From assembly GCA_019686135.1 (NCBI GenBank), contig JADGHL010000038.1:1-40125 (forward strand): 40,125 bases of DNA, written 5' to 3'. Under the pieces are notes generated by a model. The model was not told the DNA's origin. It saw only the letters and a program-made list of their open reading frames with translations, and did no database searches. Each line of letters begins with the position of its first letter. The stretch's first letter is position 1. The position numbers and the translations under genes were made by a program. Of the stretch, positions 1-12,238 are shown piece by piece. The stretch is from Myxococcaceae bacterium. Lineage in GTDB: Bacteria; Myxococcota; Myxococcia; Myxococcales; Myxococcaceae.

Positions 1-12
1 GTGGTGGGGGCG

Positions 13-44
13 CCCCCCCCCCCGGCGCAACCCCCCCCCCCCCC
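13..44. repeat. Poly-C homopolymer runs at window edge
   Basis: Two uninterrupted cytosine runs (11 C at 13-23 and 14 C at 31-44) are separated by a few bases. No other run of this length occurs in the window. Around them, positions 1-189 hold no convincing gene. The runs look like the low-quality end of a contig or a compositional artefact, but a real poly-C tract cannot be excluded from sequence alone. Confidence 0.6.
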
Positions 45-189
45 GTGGCCGGCCCCACCCCCGGCCCCGCGGTCCAACTACCCGGGCAGGGACCGGCCGC
101 CCCTCACCACGCACAAAGAACGAAGCAAACCCGGGTAGCGAGCCGCATACCGGCCCTACCCACCCCTCACGACGAACGGAGCGAAGCTC

Positions 190-2118
190 TCAGACGTCCA
201 GCTCCTGCACGTCGGCCGCTCGCTCCATGATGAACCGGAACCGCGCGGAGACGTCCTTGCCGAGCAGGTCGTTGATGGTGCGATCCGTCTCCAGCGGGTT
301 GTCGATCACCACGCGGAGGGCGCGGCGCCGCTTCGGATCCAGCGTGGTCCGCTGAAGCTCCTCCGGCTGCATCTCGCCCAGGCCCTTGAAGCGCATCACG
401 TTGGGCTTTGCGTTGCCCTTCGCGTTCTGGGCGATCAACCGGTCGCGGTCCGCCTCGTCCAGCGCCCAGTAGGTGTTCTTGCCGATGTCGATCCGGAACA
501 GCGGCGGCTGGGCGATGAACACCATCCCGTTCTCGATGAGCGGCCGCAGGTGCCGGTAGAAGAACGTCAACAGCAGCGTGGCGATGTGGTGGCCATCTGA
601 GTCGGCGTCCATCAGAAGGAAGATCTTCCCGTAGCGGAGCTTGCTCAGGTCGATGTCCGCGCCGATCCCGCAGCCCAGCGCGGAAACGATGTCCTGCAGC
701 TCCTTGTTGGAGGCCACCTTGTCGGTGGAGGCCTGCTCGGCGTTGAGCACCTTGCCGCGCAACGGGAGGATCGCCTGGGTCATGCGATCGCGCCCCTGCT
801 TGGCGGAGCCGCCAGCCGAGTCGCCCTCCACGATGAACAGCTCGCTCGAGGCCGGATCGGTGGACGCGCAGTCCGCGAGCTTCCCCGGGAGGTTGAGCCG
901 GTGCGACACGGCGCTCTTGCGCGTCACCGCCTGGGACGCCGCACGGCTGGCCTCTCTCGCGCGTGCCGCCAGCACGATCCGGGCGACGATCGCCTCCGCC
1001 ACGCTCTTGTTGTCGTTGAGCCACTTCTCCAGCGCCGGGCGAAAGACGTTCTCCACCTGCGCGGCGGCCTCGGGGTTGTTCAGGCGGCTCTTCGTCTGCC
1101 CCTGGAACTGCGGCTCCACCACGTACATGGAGAGCACCGCCACCATCCCCTCACGGATGTCCTCCGCGGTGAGCGTGACACCCTTGGGCGTGAGCCCATG
1201 CGTCTCGATGTAGTTGCGGACCGCCTTCACCACGCCCGAGCGCAGCCCCGCCTCGTGGGTGCCGCCCGCGGGCGTGGGGATGCCGTTGACGTAGCTGCGG
1301 ATGTGCTCGTCGGTGGCCTCGGTCCACACCATCGCGGCTTCGAGGCGCGTGCCGTTGTCCCGCTGCACGTAGAAGTACGCGTTCTGCTGCGGGACCGTGG
1401 CCTTGCCGCGCGACTCCACGAGCTTCGGCAGGTACTCGGCGATCCCTCCGTCGTGCTTGAAGGTCTCCTCCACCGGGGGCGACTGGGTCTCGTCGCGGAA
1501 CACGACGGTCATGCCCTTGTGAAGGTAGCTCTTCGCCTCCAGGCGATCGCGGATCAGCGCCGCGTCGAACCGGAGCTTCTCGCCGAAGATCTCCGGATCG
1601 GGCGAGAAGAACGTTGAGGTGCCGGTGCCGCGCGCAGGGCCCACCGTCTTGAGCGGACCGAGCGGCTTGCCTCGCGCGTACGACTGGGTGAACCGCTTGC
1701 CGTCCCGCTTCACCTCCATGACCAGCGACTTCGACAGCGCGTTGACCACGGAGGAGCCGACGCCGTGCAGGCCGCCAGAGTGGATGTAGTTGCCCTGTTC
1801 GAACTTCCCGCCGGCGTGCAGGGTGGTGAGGATGATCTCCAGCGCGGACTTCTTGTACTTCGGCATGATGTCCACGGGGATGCCGCGCCCGTCGTCCACC
1901 ACGGTGACGCTCCGGCCGTCCTTGTGGACGGTGACGCGCACCTCCGAGGCGTAGCCGTTGATGACCTCGTCCACCGAGTTGTCGACGATCTCCCACAAGA
2001 GGTGGTGGTAGCCCGCCGAGTCGGTCCCGCCGATGTACATCGCCGGGCGTTTGCGGACGGGCTCGAGGCCCTCGAGCACCTGGATATCGGCGCCGGTGTA
2101 GCTGCTCTTCTTCGCCAT
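190..2118 (-). CDS. parE: Topoisomerase IV subunit B (ParE/GyrB family ATPase)
   Basis: This is the ATPase subunit of a type IIA topoisomerase, which with ParC decatenates and relaxes DNA. The 642-residue protein starts with the family's [17 protein letters not shown] segment. It carries the GHKL ATPase motifs ([31 protein letters not shown]), then the TOPRIM motifs [14 protein letters not shown] and DADSDGHH. The ATG at 2118 is chosen because GGAGGA sits 6 nt upstream and homology begins right after it; the frame stays open further upstream into parC but that part is not family-like. It lies 26 bp downstream of parC on the same strand, so the two are almost certainly co-transcribed. ParE is preferred over GyrB because of the ParC partner and the compact length; telling them apart fully needs a tree. 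Confidence 0.93.
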   Translation of the reverse strand: MAKKSSYTGADIQVLEGLEPVRKRPAMYIGGTDSAGYHHLLWEIVDNSVDEVINGYASEVRVTVHKDGRSVTVVDDGRGIPVDIMPKYKKSALEIILTTLHAGGKFEQGNYIHSGGLHGVGSSVVNALSKSLVMEVKRDGKRFTQSYARGKPLGPLKTVGPARGTGTSTFFSPDPEIFGEKLRFDAALIRDRLEAKSYLHKGMTVVFRDETQSPPVEETFKHDGGIAEYLPKLVESRGKATVPQQNAYFYVQRDNGTRLEAAMVWTEATDEHIRSYVNGIPTPAGGTHEAGLRSGVVKAVRNYIETHGLTPKGVTLTAEDIREGMVAVLSMYVVEPQFQGQTKSRLNNPEAAAQVENVFRPALEKWLNDNKSVAEAIVARIVLAARAREASRAASQAVTRKSAVSHRLNLPGKLADCASTDPASSELFIVEGDSAGGSAKQGRDRMTQAILPLRGKVLNAEQASTDKVASNKELQDIVSALGCGIGADIDLSKLRYGKIFLLMDADSDGHHIATLLLTFFYRHLRPLIENGMVFIAQPPLFRIDIGKNTYWALDEADRDRLIAQNAKGNAKPNVMRFKGLGEMQPEELQRTTLDPKRRRALRVVIDNPLETDRTINDLLGKDVSARFRFIMERAADVQELDV

Positions 2119-2144
2119 CGATCGTCCTCCGCAGTCCCTTTGGG

Positions 2145-4574
<2,430 letters not shown>

Positions 4575-4659
4575 GGCGCCCTCCCCGTCTTCCGGGCGCA
4601 AAAAAAAGACGTGTCGTTTCAGGTGCTTGAACGTCTGCTACAGGCCTGATGCGCGCCGG

Positions 4660-4687
4660 ACCATAGCAGCGGTCGATCCGAAGTAAA
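4660..4687 (-). promoter_or_regulatory. Candidate sigma70-type promoter for parC-parE
   Basis: On the minus strand TTTACT and TATGGT are separated by 16 bp, about 85 nt upstream of the parC start, in the gap between parC and the divergent kinase gene. The match to TTGACA/TATAAT is partial and nothing else supports it. The remaining gap (4575-4851) shows no gene. Confidence 0.3.
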
Positions 4688-4851
4688 GAAATCGCGGGGT
4701 TGACGCAGGGCCAGTCAAAGTTGCCGGCCCGGGGCTGTCATTCGTTCAGACGGGTTCGCCCACCCTGACCGACGACTTCGCCAAATGACCGACATCGCTT
4801 GCCTTTCGGAAAGGCAACAGCGGGCACGGCGGTCGCACGGGGTCGACGCCC

Positions 4852-6657
4852 GTGGACGACCTGGCGACCCCTCACCCGGCAGCGGCCCATGCGGGCAGCG
4901 CGTCCGGGCGCGTTGTGCCTCCTTGGGAGGGCGCGTCGCTCGTGGGCGCGCGGGCCGGGAGCTTCCGGCTCCTGCGCGAGCTCGGCCGCGGAGGGATGGG
5001 GACCGTGTATCAGGGCGAGCACGAGCTCATCGGCAGCCGGGTGGCGGTCAAGGTGCTGCACCGGCACCTTTCGGCGCGGCCGGAGACGGTGGAGCGCTTC
5101 TTCGCCGAGCGAAGGTGGTCAACCTGATCGGCCACGAGAACATCGTCCGGATCTTCGACATGAACCGGCTGGCCACGGGCGAGTGGTACCTGGTGATGGA
5201 GTACCTGCCGGGCCAGATGCTCTCGGAGCTGGCAGCGCGGCCGCTGGACGAGCGCGCCGCGCGCCACCTGCTGGGCCAGGTGCTGGACGCGCTGGAGGCG
5301 GCGCACGCGCGCGGCATCGTCCACCGCGACGTGAAGCCGGAGAACGTCTTCGTGGTCCGCCGCGCGGACGGGACGCCGGCGGTGAAGCTGCTGGATTTCG
5401 GCATCGCCCACTTCTTCCAGGGCGCGCACGCCGGGTGCCGGACATAGGCGGGGACCTATCTGGGCACGCCTGCCTTCATGGCCCCCGAACAATGGGATGA
5501 CGGCCCCATCGACGCGCGCACCGACGTGTACGCCGTGGGCGTGCTCGGCTGGCTTCTGGTGACCGGCGAGAACCCGTTCGCCGGGCTTCCAGTCGGCGAG
5601 CTGGTGCTCCGGCAGAAGCGCGGCCCTTCAACGCCAGGCGATCGGCGGATGTCGCCGGGCTATCGTGAGGTGATCGCCCGGGCGCTGGCGCCGCACCCGA
5701 ACGCGCGCTTCGAGAGCGCGGCACAGATGCGCGCGGCGCTGCGCGAGCTGTGCAGCGAGCAGACGCCCGCCGCGGGCACGGTGCACACGCGCGACCTCGT
5801 CCAGCATCCAATCGCCGTGACCGAGGGCGGCCGCACCCACCGGCTCAGGTGCATCGATCTGTCCCGTGCCGGCGCGTACGTCTCGTGCGCCGATCGTCTG
5901 CCCGCGCGGAGGACGCAGGTGGCGGTGTCCATCACCCTGGCCGGCGGCGAATTGCCGGCGCGGGCGGAGGTCGTCCGCGTGGTGCCACCCGAGCTGGCGC
6001 GCGCGTGGAAGCTGCCACCCGGATTCGCGCTTCAATTCCTCGAGCCGCCGCGGCCCTTCGGCGAAGTTGGACCGGCTGCTTCGGGAACGATCCAGGACGC
6101 CGGCCAACCCCACGTCCCCGGGCAGAGAGGACGACGCCGCGGCGCAGCGCCTGCGCGAGCTGGCGTGCCGGCTCAAAGGCGATCCGTACGTGCTGCTGGA
6201 CGTGGTGAGCGACGCGGGGTTCCCGGAGATCCGCCGCAAGTCGCGGCTGCTCGACGACGAACTGCGGTCGCTGGCGCGCGCACCCCTGACGCCGGACTCG
6301 CGCGATCGGCTGCGGCGGCTGCAGGAAAAGGCGCAACACGCCCTCTGGATCCTGGGCGATCCCTCCCGGCGCGCCGAGCACGACGCGAACAAGGGCAACG
6401 ACCGCGCGGTGGCGCGCTGCATCGCCGCCGGCCTCACCGTGTCCGAAATGAACCGGCTCCGTGCCGCCTTCCTCGCCGATCACCCGCGCCACGATCGGCG
6501 CGCACAGGCGTACCGGATCGCCGGCGACCTCCACGCCTCCCGCGGCGAACCGGACGCCGCGTTGCGCGAGTACGAGAAGGCGCTGATGCTGGACCCGCTC
6601 AACCTCGAGGTGCAGCGCGGGTTCCGGGCGCTCCGCCGCACCCGGGCGATGGGCTGA
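4852..6657 (+). pseudogene. Ser/Thr protein kinase-PilZ-TPR protein, broken by two frameshifts and a stop
   Basis: Joined across its lesions this would be a Hanks-type Ser/Thr kinase of about 600 residues. Frame 1 (GTG 4852) carries the P-loop GRGGMGTVY and the VAVK lysine. After a one-base loss near 5110 (FFAE then AKVVNLIGHENIV), the second frame has HRDVKPEN, DFGIA and, past an in-frame TAG at 5445-5447, GTPAFMAPEQ. A PilZ-like domain follows (about 5800-6050, with DLSRAG matching the DxSxxG signature). A third lesion near 6061 shifts back to the first frame, which encodes a helical segment and a TPR-like C-terminus (REYEKALMLDPLN). All catalytic kinase residues survive, so the decay is recent or the lesions are sequencing errors. 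It is divergent from parC. PilZ would suggest c-di-GMP input; the RxxxR half of that site is not clearly visible. Confidence 0.75.
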
Positions 6658-6870
6658 AACGCCCCGCGCTTGACCGTCAGCAAAGCGGGATCTTGACCAC
6701 GCAACCCGTACGCAGGGTGTGGGGGACCGCCCCCGTCCCGGGCGGCGGTAAATCTTTCTGTCGGCGCCCACGAAAACTTTCAGTCCTCCCGGCGACCCAG
6801 TCGGAAAAGCGACGGAAGTTCAAAGGAATCACCATGGCACACCGCTGGCAGGCGGTCGGCCCCGACTGCG

Positions 6871-7152
6871 ATGCGCCGGCTTGAGATCTCCAACTCCGCC
6901 TACAGGGTCGAATTCGCACCCAGCGTCAAACCCCTCCTTGCGGCGTTTTCGCGTGAGCTGAGCGCGCGCATCAACGGCGAGCTGTACGCGCTGGCGGAGT
7001 TGGCGGAGCTCGCGCCCATTCCGTTGCTGGGGTCGCTCATCGGCCCGCACGACGCGCCGCCGCTGCACCTCACCGTGGAGGAGTGGATCATCACCTACGT
7101 CATCGACCGCCGCGGGCGCCTGATCCGGGTGGTGGCGCTCGAACCCACGTAG
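6871..7152 (+). CDS. Small RelE/ParE-toxin-like protein
   Basis: The 93-residue product has the layout of the RelE/ParE toxin superfamily: an N-terminal strand (YRVEFAPSV), two helices (LAAFSRELSARINGELYALAELA), then C-terminal strands (EEWIITYVIDRRGRLIRVVALEP). Members act as ribosome-dependent mRNA interferases or gyrase poisons. The match rests on pattern only, and no antitoxin-like gene is adjacent: upstream is the broken kinase and downstream an exported PEGA protein. The ATG at 6871 lacks a clear ribosome binding site. The preceding gap 6658-6870 shows no gene. It could equally be a domesticated or unrelated small protein. Confidence 0.55.
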   Translation: MRRLEISNSAYRVEFAPSVKPLLAAFSRELSARINGELYALAELAELAPIPLLGSLIGPHDAPPLHLTVEEWIITYVIDRRGRLIRVVALEPT

Positions 7153-7193
7153 CGGAATGGCCTCGCGCGGCTGGGGCCGCTAGCATCCGGCAC

Positions 7194-8426
7194 GTGCGTA
7201 CACTCGCTCTCGCTCTCGTGGTGGCGCCGCTGGCTGCCGCCTCCGCCCAGGACGTTCCCACTCCTCCCGCAGACCGAGCCGCGCCCAGAAAGGCGCCCAC
7301 CGCCGTCGCCGTGTTCGCGCACGCGGACGATCCCGGCGCGGCCGACCTTGCCGGGCGCTTCGAGATCGAACTGACCCGCGCGCTGATCGGCCGGGGCCTG
7401 GACGTCGCCGACTTCGACACCCTCTTCCCGCCCCCCGCGCCCGCGTCGACCGCCGAGGGCGACACGCTGATGCAGGAGGGGATGGAGGCCTTCAACAACC
7501 TCGACCCGGACACGGCGATCCAGAAGTTCACCGACGCGGCGACCTTCTACGCCAGCCACCCGCTGTACGCGCCGCCGGAGAAGATGGCCGCCGCCTACGT
7601 CGCGCTGGGCGCCACCGCGCAGCTCAACGGCCGGCCGGAGCGTGCGCAGGAGGCGTTTCGCCGCGCGCTGGTGCTCGCCCCGAACATCGAACCGGACCCG
7701 CTGTTCGGCGGCGACGCCAAAGAGGCGCTCGAGCAGGTCCGGATGAAGATGGAGGCCGCGCCGCGGGGGACGATCTCCGTCCAGTCCCAGCCGCAGGGCG
7801 CCCGCGTGCTGCTCGATGGCAAGGAACTCGGGCTCACCCCGGTGCCGCCGAAGTCGGACGTGCCGATCGGCCGGCACCACGTCGTGCTGCGGCGGCCGGG
7901 CTACCAGAGCTTCGCCGCGTACCCGGACCTCACCGAAGAAAAGCCTGCAGAGCTGAGGCCTGTGCTCGAGCCCACCGAGGGGATGGCCAGGGCGCTCGAG
8001 GCTGCGGACGGGCTGCTCACCCCCGAGGCGTTCGCCGCTCCCACGGTGTCGCCGGACGCGAACGCGCTCGCGGCGTCGCTGCGGGCGCGCTTCCTCGTGA
8101 TGTCCCGGGTCAGCCAGAAGCCCCACGGCACGGTGACCGCCGCGGTGCAGGCGTGGGACACGTTGACCGGAAACAAGCTGGATGGGCTCTCCGTCGACCT
8201 CGCGCAGGATGACTGGAGGAGCACCGATCAGCTGGCCGAACAGCTCCGGCGGTGGATCACCCACCCTCCGCCGGTGGCGTCGGTGGAGGAAAAAGGCGGC
8301 GAGCCGGTCTTCAAGAAGTGGTGGTTCTGGACCGCGGTCGGCGTCGTCGCAGCGGGTGCCGCCACCACGGTGGCCGTGTCGCAGAGCGGCAGACACCGGC
8401 CCAACTTCGTCGTCGGGCTCCCCTGA
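7194..8426 (+). CDS. Exported PEGA-domain protein with C-terminal membrane segment
   Basis: The 410-residue protein starts with a signal peptide (residues 1-19, cleavage likely after AASAQ). A helical, TPR-like middle (about 85-185, e.g. ERAQEAFRRALVLAP) leads to a PEGA domain at about 192-245 (GARVLLDGKELG, then LRRPGYQ). A single transmembrane segment lies near residues 378-398 (KWWFWTAVGVVAAG). PEGA domains are small extracytoplasmic beta-domains common in myxobacterial surface proteins; the function here is unknown. GTG 7194 is chosen because it starts the signal peptide exactly, although the frame is open further upstream. The next gene encodes a second PEGA protein of the same layout, so the two probably work in one envelope process. 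Confidence 0.75.
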   Translation: MRTLALALVVAPLAAASAQDVPTPPADRAAPRKAPTAVAVFAHADDPGAADLAGRFEIELTRALIGRGLDVADFDTLFPPPAPASTAEGDTLMQEGMEAFNNLDPDTAIQKFTDAATFYASHPLYAPPEKMAAAYVALGATAQLNGRPERAQEAFRRALVLAPNIEPDPLFGGDAKEALEQVRMKMEAAPRGTISVQSQPQGARVLLDGKELGLTPVPPKSDVPIGRHHVVLRRPGYQSFAAYPDLTEEKPAELRPVLEPTEGMARALEAADGLLTPEAFAAPTVSPDANALAASLRARFLVMSRVSQKPHGTVTAAVQAWDTLTGNKLDGLSVDLAQDDWRSTDQLAEQLRRWITHPPPVASVEEKGGEPVFKKWWFWTAVGVVAAGAATTVAVSQSGRHRPNFVVGLP

Positions 8427-8513
8427 GCGACCCGCGGGCCGGCTCTGCTATCGTCTTCGACGTTCATGTCTTCAACCATTGGCGCGGCCGTCCGCGTGCC
8501 CGGGTGCCCCGTG

Positions 8514-9716
8514 ATGAGAGCGATCGTCCTTACCGCGCTATTGCCCGCGGTCGCGCTGGCGTCCCCACCGCCCGGGCACAACCGCACCGGCGTGCTGCTG
8601 ATCCCCATGGATCAGGGCGCCGAGGCCCAGGCGCTGAAGATGGAGACCTGGATGGTGGAGGCGCTGGAGGAGTTCTCCAGCGTCGCCGTCAAACGCACCG
8701 ACGAGCTGTTCGGGCTCCCGCCGGACGAGGAGGCGGAGGCGTCGCTCAAGCGCGCGGAGAAGGGCTACGAGGAGAGTGACCGCGCGTTCACCGCCGGCGA
8801 CCTCGAGGACGCCGAGCGCAAGCTCCGCGCGACGCTCAAGGAGTACCGCAAGGCCGCCGCGGCGATGAGTTCGTGCGGTCACCTGTGCGACGCGTTGGCG
8901 ATGTACGCGGCCACGCTGCACAGGCGCGGAGACAGCGAGGAGGCGAAGCTCGCGTTGATCGACCTGCTCGCGCTCGAACCCTCCTACGACGTGAACGTGA
9001 AGAAGCTCGGCCGCGAGCTGCTCACGCTGAAGACCCAGGTGGCCACCTCCCGCAGCGCCGCCTTCCGCGGCAACGCCAACGTGAAGACCCGCCCGGCGGG
9101 CGCGCGCGTGTACGTGGACGGCGACTTCAAGGGCTTCTCGCCGGTGACCGTGAGCACGCTGCCGGTGGGCAAGCACCTGCTGCGGATCGAACGGCCCGGC
9201 TTCAAGCGCTACGGGGCGATCATCGAGGTCACCCCGGACGACGTGGACGTCTCCACCGAGCTTTTGCCCACCCCGGCGTGGAAGGCCTGGGACGGGCAGA
9301 TGGACCAGGTGGCGGCGGACGCGTCGCGGGGATCGGGACCGTCGCTGAGCGCGGTGGGCAAGAACCTCGCGCTCGACCGCGCACTCATCGGGACCGTCAA
9401 GGAGCTCGACCAGAGCGGCGCCACCGAGGTGAACGTCGGTGTCTTCGAACTGCACAGCGGCAAGCGGCTGGCCGCGAAGAAGGTCATCTATCAGGGCGAC
9501 GAGTTCGGCCAGCTGCGCCACGAGGTGGAGCGGCTGGTGAATCAGCTGTTCAACAGCATCGGCAAGGCGAAGGAGACGGCATCAAGGTCGTCGGATCCAT
9601 TGGAGAACACCAGCGGGACGGAGGACTGGAGCAGCGACGATCGCGGCGGCCGCAACGAGAACAAGCGCAGCAACGGCGATCCGCTCGACGGCATCAGCGG
9701 CATGGAGGACTGGTAG
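8514..9716 (+). CDS. Exported PEGA-domain protein with C-terminal EDW repeats
   Basis: The 400-residue protein has a signal peptide (residues 1-17, MRAIVLTALLPAVALAS). A helical, TPR-like region (about 75-175) precedes a PEGA domain at about 188-240 (GARVYVDGDFKGFSPV, then IERPGF). It resembles its upstream neighbour but lacks the C-terminal membrane segment. Instead it ends in two imperfect copies of a motif of the form DPL-x2-x-SG-x-EDW (DPLENTSGTEDW and DPLDGISGMEDW), the second exactly at the C-terminus, separated by a charged spacer. ATG 8514 is preferred over the earlier ATG 8466 because it begins the signal peptide. Function is unknown; a surface or periplasmic role is inferred. Confidence 0.72.
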   Translation: MRAIVLTALLPAVALASPPPGHNRTGVLLIPMDQGAEAQALKMETWMVEALEEFSSVAVKRTDELFGLPPDEEAEASLKRAEKGYEESDRAFTAGDLEDAERKLRATLKEYRKAAAAMSSCGHLCDALAMYAATLHRRGDSEEAKLALIDLLALEPSYDVNVKKLGRELLTLKTQVATSRSAAFRGNANVKTRPAGARVYVDGDFKGFSPVTVSTLPVGKHLLRIERPGFKRYGAIIEVTPDDVDVSTELLPTPAWKAWDGQMDQVAADASRGSGPSLSAVGKNLALDRALIGTVKELDQSGATEVNVGVFELHSGKRLAAKKVIYQGDEFGQLRHEVERLVNQLFNSIGKAKETASRSSDPLENTSGTEDWSSDDRGGRNENKRSNGDPLDGISGMEDW

Positions 9717-9750
9717 CGCCCATTGCCCTGCCGCGATAAGTCGCGCGCAT

Positions 9751-12225
9751 ATGCGACGACTCATCGCGGCGCTGGTGTTGGCCCCCACCCTCGTCTTCGC
9801 GCAGACCTCCACGCTCGAGCTGGACGACGTCTCCCGCGGGCTGACGCTGCCGCCCACCTCCGCGGCGCTCGCCGATGAGGCGTTCGCGCCGGTGGTGAAC
9901 CCCGCAGGACTCTCGCAGATCACCGGGCTGCAGCTCTTCTACGCGCACGAGCGCGCCATCGCCCGCGGCGAGGTGGGCGACGGGCTGTACCTGGGCGACG
10001 CCTTCGGGCCGATCGGCCTGGGGCTGAACGTCGAGTGGGTCCGTTCCCCGAGCCGGATCGACCGCCGGCGGACGACCTGGGGGCTGTCGCTCGGATCGGA
10101 CGTGCTCGCGCTGGGCGCGGGCTTCGGGTTCTTCAGCTCGGGGGAGGACGCCTTCGTCGACGACGCCAGCACCATCGACCTCGGGCTGATGGCGCGGCCG
10201 GCGCAGTTCCTTTCCCTGGGCGCGGTGGTGCGCAACCTCAACGAGCCGCGCCAAAGCGGCGGCGCGCAGGTGATGCCGCGCAGCTACGCGGGCGCGATCG
10301 GCCTTCGCCCCTTCGGCGAGCGCTTCACCCTGGGCGTGGAGTACCAGTACTTCGAGCACACAGAGAATCCGAACCGCTTCAGCTACGCGGTCCAGGGCGA
10401 ACCGTTGCGCGGCCTCGTCCTCAGCGCCGGCCTCTCGCACGGGCTGGAGCCCTCCCGCGATCTCGGCGTGCAGCTCGGGCTCACCCTGAACCTGCCCAAC
10501 TTCGGCGTCACTGTGGCGGGCGGGAGCGCGGGCGGCGATCCCGACACCGTGGTGATGGCCCGCCTCTCCTCCGCGGCGTACACGTCCTTCGGCGGCGGCG
10601 GGAACGACGTGGTGATGATGGATCTGACCGCCCTGCTCTCCACCGGCGGGAACGCCACCCTCGCGCTCGTGGGCGCCAGCGAGACCGACGCCTACCTCCG
10701 GCTGATGCGGCTATTGGCCCAGGCCGAACAGGACGACTCGGTGGGCGGCGTGGTGGTGAAGATCGAGAACCTCCCCGAGGTCGGGCTGGGCCGGGCGGAC
10801 GAGCTCCGCAAGGCGCTGTTGCGGCTGCGCGCGAAGGGGAAGAAGGTGCTCGCGGTGCTCTTGTCGGCGGGCGACGCCGAGTACCTCGTGGCCAGCGGCG
10901 CGGACCGCATCTATGCGCTGCCCCAATCGATGCTGCTCATCAACGGCGTCGCCGCCCACCTCACCTTCCTCGGCGGCACGATGGAGAAGCTCGACGTCCA
11001 CTGGGACGTGGCGCGGGTCGGCGCGTACAAGAACGCGCCGGACGAGCTCACCCGCACCGAGGCCAGCCCGGAGCAGCGGGAGACGGTGAACGCGTGGCTG
11101 GATGTGGACATCGCCCACCTCGAGAACACCATCGCGAAGATGCGGAACATCCCCGTCGAGCAGGTCCGCGCGGCGATCGCCGAAGGGCTTCTATTGCCCG
11201 GGCGCGCGCAGGAGCTGGGGCTGTTGGACGGAATCATCCAGCCCACCGGGTTGGACGAGGTCCTCAGGAAGGAGCTCCCCAGCGGGCGCTACCGCGGCGA
11301 GTACGCGTTCCTCCGCAACGAGCATCGCGCCTGGGGACACCCACGGCGGATCGCGATCGTCCCGGTGGTGGGCACCATCGCCGCGGGCAAGAGCCGACAG
11401 GATCCGCTCGGGCTGGCGGAGATCGCCGGCGCGGAGACGGTGGTGCGCGCGCTCAAGCAGGCGGAGTCGGACGACGAGGTCGCGGCGATCGTCCTCCGGG
11501 TGGACTCAGGTGGCGGGGATGGGCTGGCCAGTGACCTCATGTACCGGGCGGTGCTGGACGCGAAGAAGAACAAGCCGGTGTTCGCGTCGATGGGGGACGT
11601 CGCCGCCTCGGGCGGCTACTACGCGGCGATGGGCGCGCAGCGGATCTACGCCTCGCCCACCACGCTGACCGGGAGCATCGGCGTGTTCTTCATGAAGCCG
11701 GCTCTGGGCGGACTGTTCGCGAAGCTCGGCGTAAACCAAGAGACGCTCAAGCGCGGCGAGCTGTCCACGCTCATCTCCACCTCCACGCCTTGGACCGACG
11801 CCGAGCGCGCCGCGGCGCAGCGGTGGGTGGACGCCTTCTATGACGACTTCATCACCGAGGTGGCCGCATCGCGGAAGCTGGAGAAGACGAAGGTGGACGC
11901 CATCGCCCGCGGCCGCGTGTGGGCGGGCGCGACCGCGAAGGACCTGGGCCTCGTGGACGAGCTTGGCACGCTGCAGGACGCGGTGGACGGCGCGCGCCGG
12001 GCGGCGGGGATCCCCGACGGCGAACCGTACGACCTGGTGATCCTCGGCGAGGAGAGCGGGCTGCTCTCTACCGTCGCCACCGGCCTCGCGCGCGCCGGTG
12101 CGCCCGCGACATCTCCCCTGGACGCGGCGGCCCGCGAAGCGCTCGGGCAGCTGGGCGTCGCGCCGACCGTTCTCTTTCAACCCGGCCTCAGAGCCGTGCT
12201 CCCCTTCGGGGTCTCGGTCGAATAG
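9751..12225 (+). CDS. sppA: S49 peptidase (SppA-type) with N-terminal outer-membrane-barrel-like domain
   Basis: The 824-residue protein joins two parts. Residues 1-17 are a signal peptide. About residues 18-285 are Gly/aromatic-rich alternating strands that open like PorV/FadL-type outer-membrane proteins (ALADEAFAPVVNPAGL). From about 287 the protein is a two-domain (67K-type) SppA: the catalytic lysine is K427 in GAYKNAP, followed by TRTEASPE as in family members, and the catalytic serine is S620 in VAASGGYYAA. Classical SppA degrades cleaved signal peptides at the inner membrane; the barrel-like fusion suggests outer-membrane or periplasmic placement. The gene begins 34 bp after the PEGA gene and ends 13 bp before the carbonic anhydrase. 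Both catalytic residues are present, so activity is expected. Confidence 0.88.
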   Translation: MRRLIAALVLAPTLVFAQTSTLELDDVSRGLTLPPTSAALADEAFAPVVNPAGLSQITGLQLFYAHERAIARGEVGDGLYLGDAFGPIGLGLNVEWVRSPSRIDRRRTTWGLSLGSDVLALGAGFGFFSSGEDAFVDDASTIDLGLMARPAQFLSLGAVVRNLNEPRQSGGAQVMPRSYAGAIGLRPFGERFTLGVEYQYFEHTENPNRFSYAVQGEPLRGLVLSAGLSHGLEPSRDLGVQLGLTLNLPNFGVTVAGGSAGGDPDTVVMARLSSAAYTSFGGGGNDVVMMDLTALLSTGGNATLALVGASETDAYLRLMRLLAQAEQDDSVGGVVVKIENLPEVGLGRADELRKALLRLRAKGKKVLAVLLSAGDAEYLVASGADRIYALPQSMLLINGVAAHLTFLGGTMEKLDVHWDVARVGAYKNAPDELTRTEASPEQRETVNAWLDVDIAHLENTIAKMRNIPVEQVRAAIAEGLLLPGRAQELGLLDGIIQPTGLDEVLRKELPSGRYRGEYAFLRNEHRAWGHPRRIAIVPVVGTIAAGKSRQDPLGLAEIAGAETVVRALKQAESDDEVAAIVLRVDSGGGDGLASDLMYRAVLDAKKNKPVFASMGDVAASGGYYAAMGAQRIYASPTTLTGSIGVFFMKPALGGLFAKLGVNQETLKRGELSTLISTSTPWTDAERAAAQRWVDAFYDDFITEVAASRKLEKTKVDAIARGRVWAGATAKDLGLVDELGTLQDAVDGARRAAGIPDGEPYDLVILGEESGLLSTVATGLARAGAPATSPLDAAAREALGQLGVAPTVLFQPGLRAVLPFGVSVE

Positions 12226-12238
12226 ACACAGGCCACAG

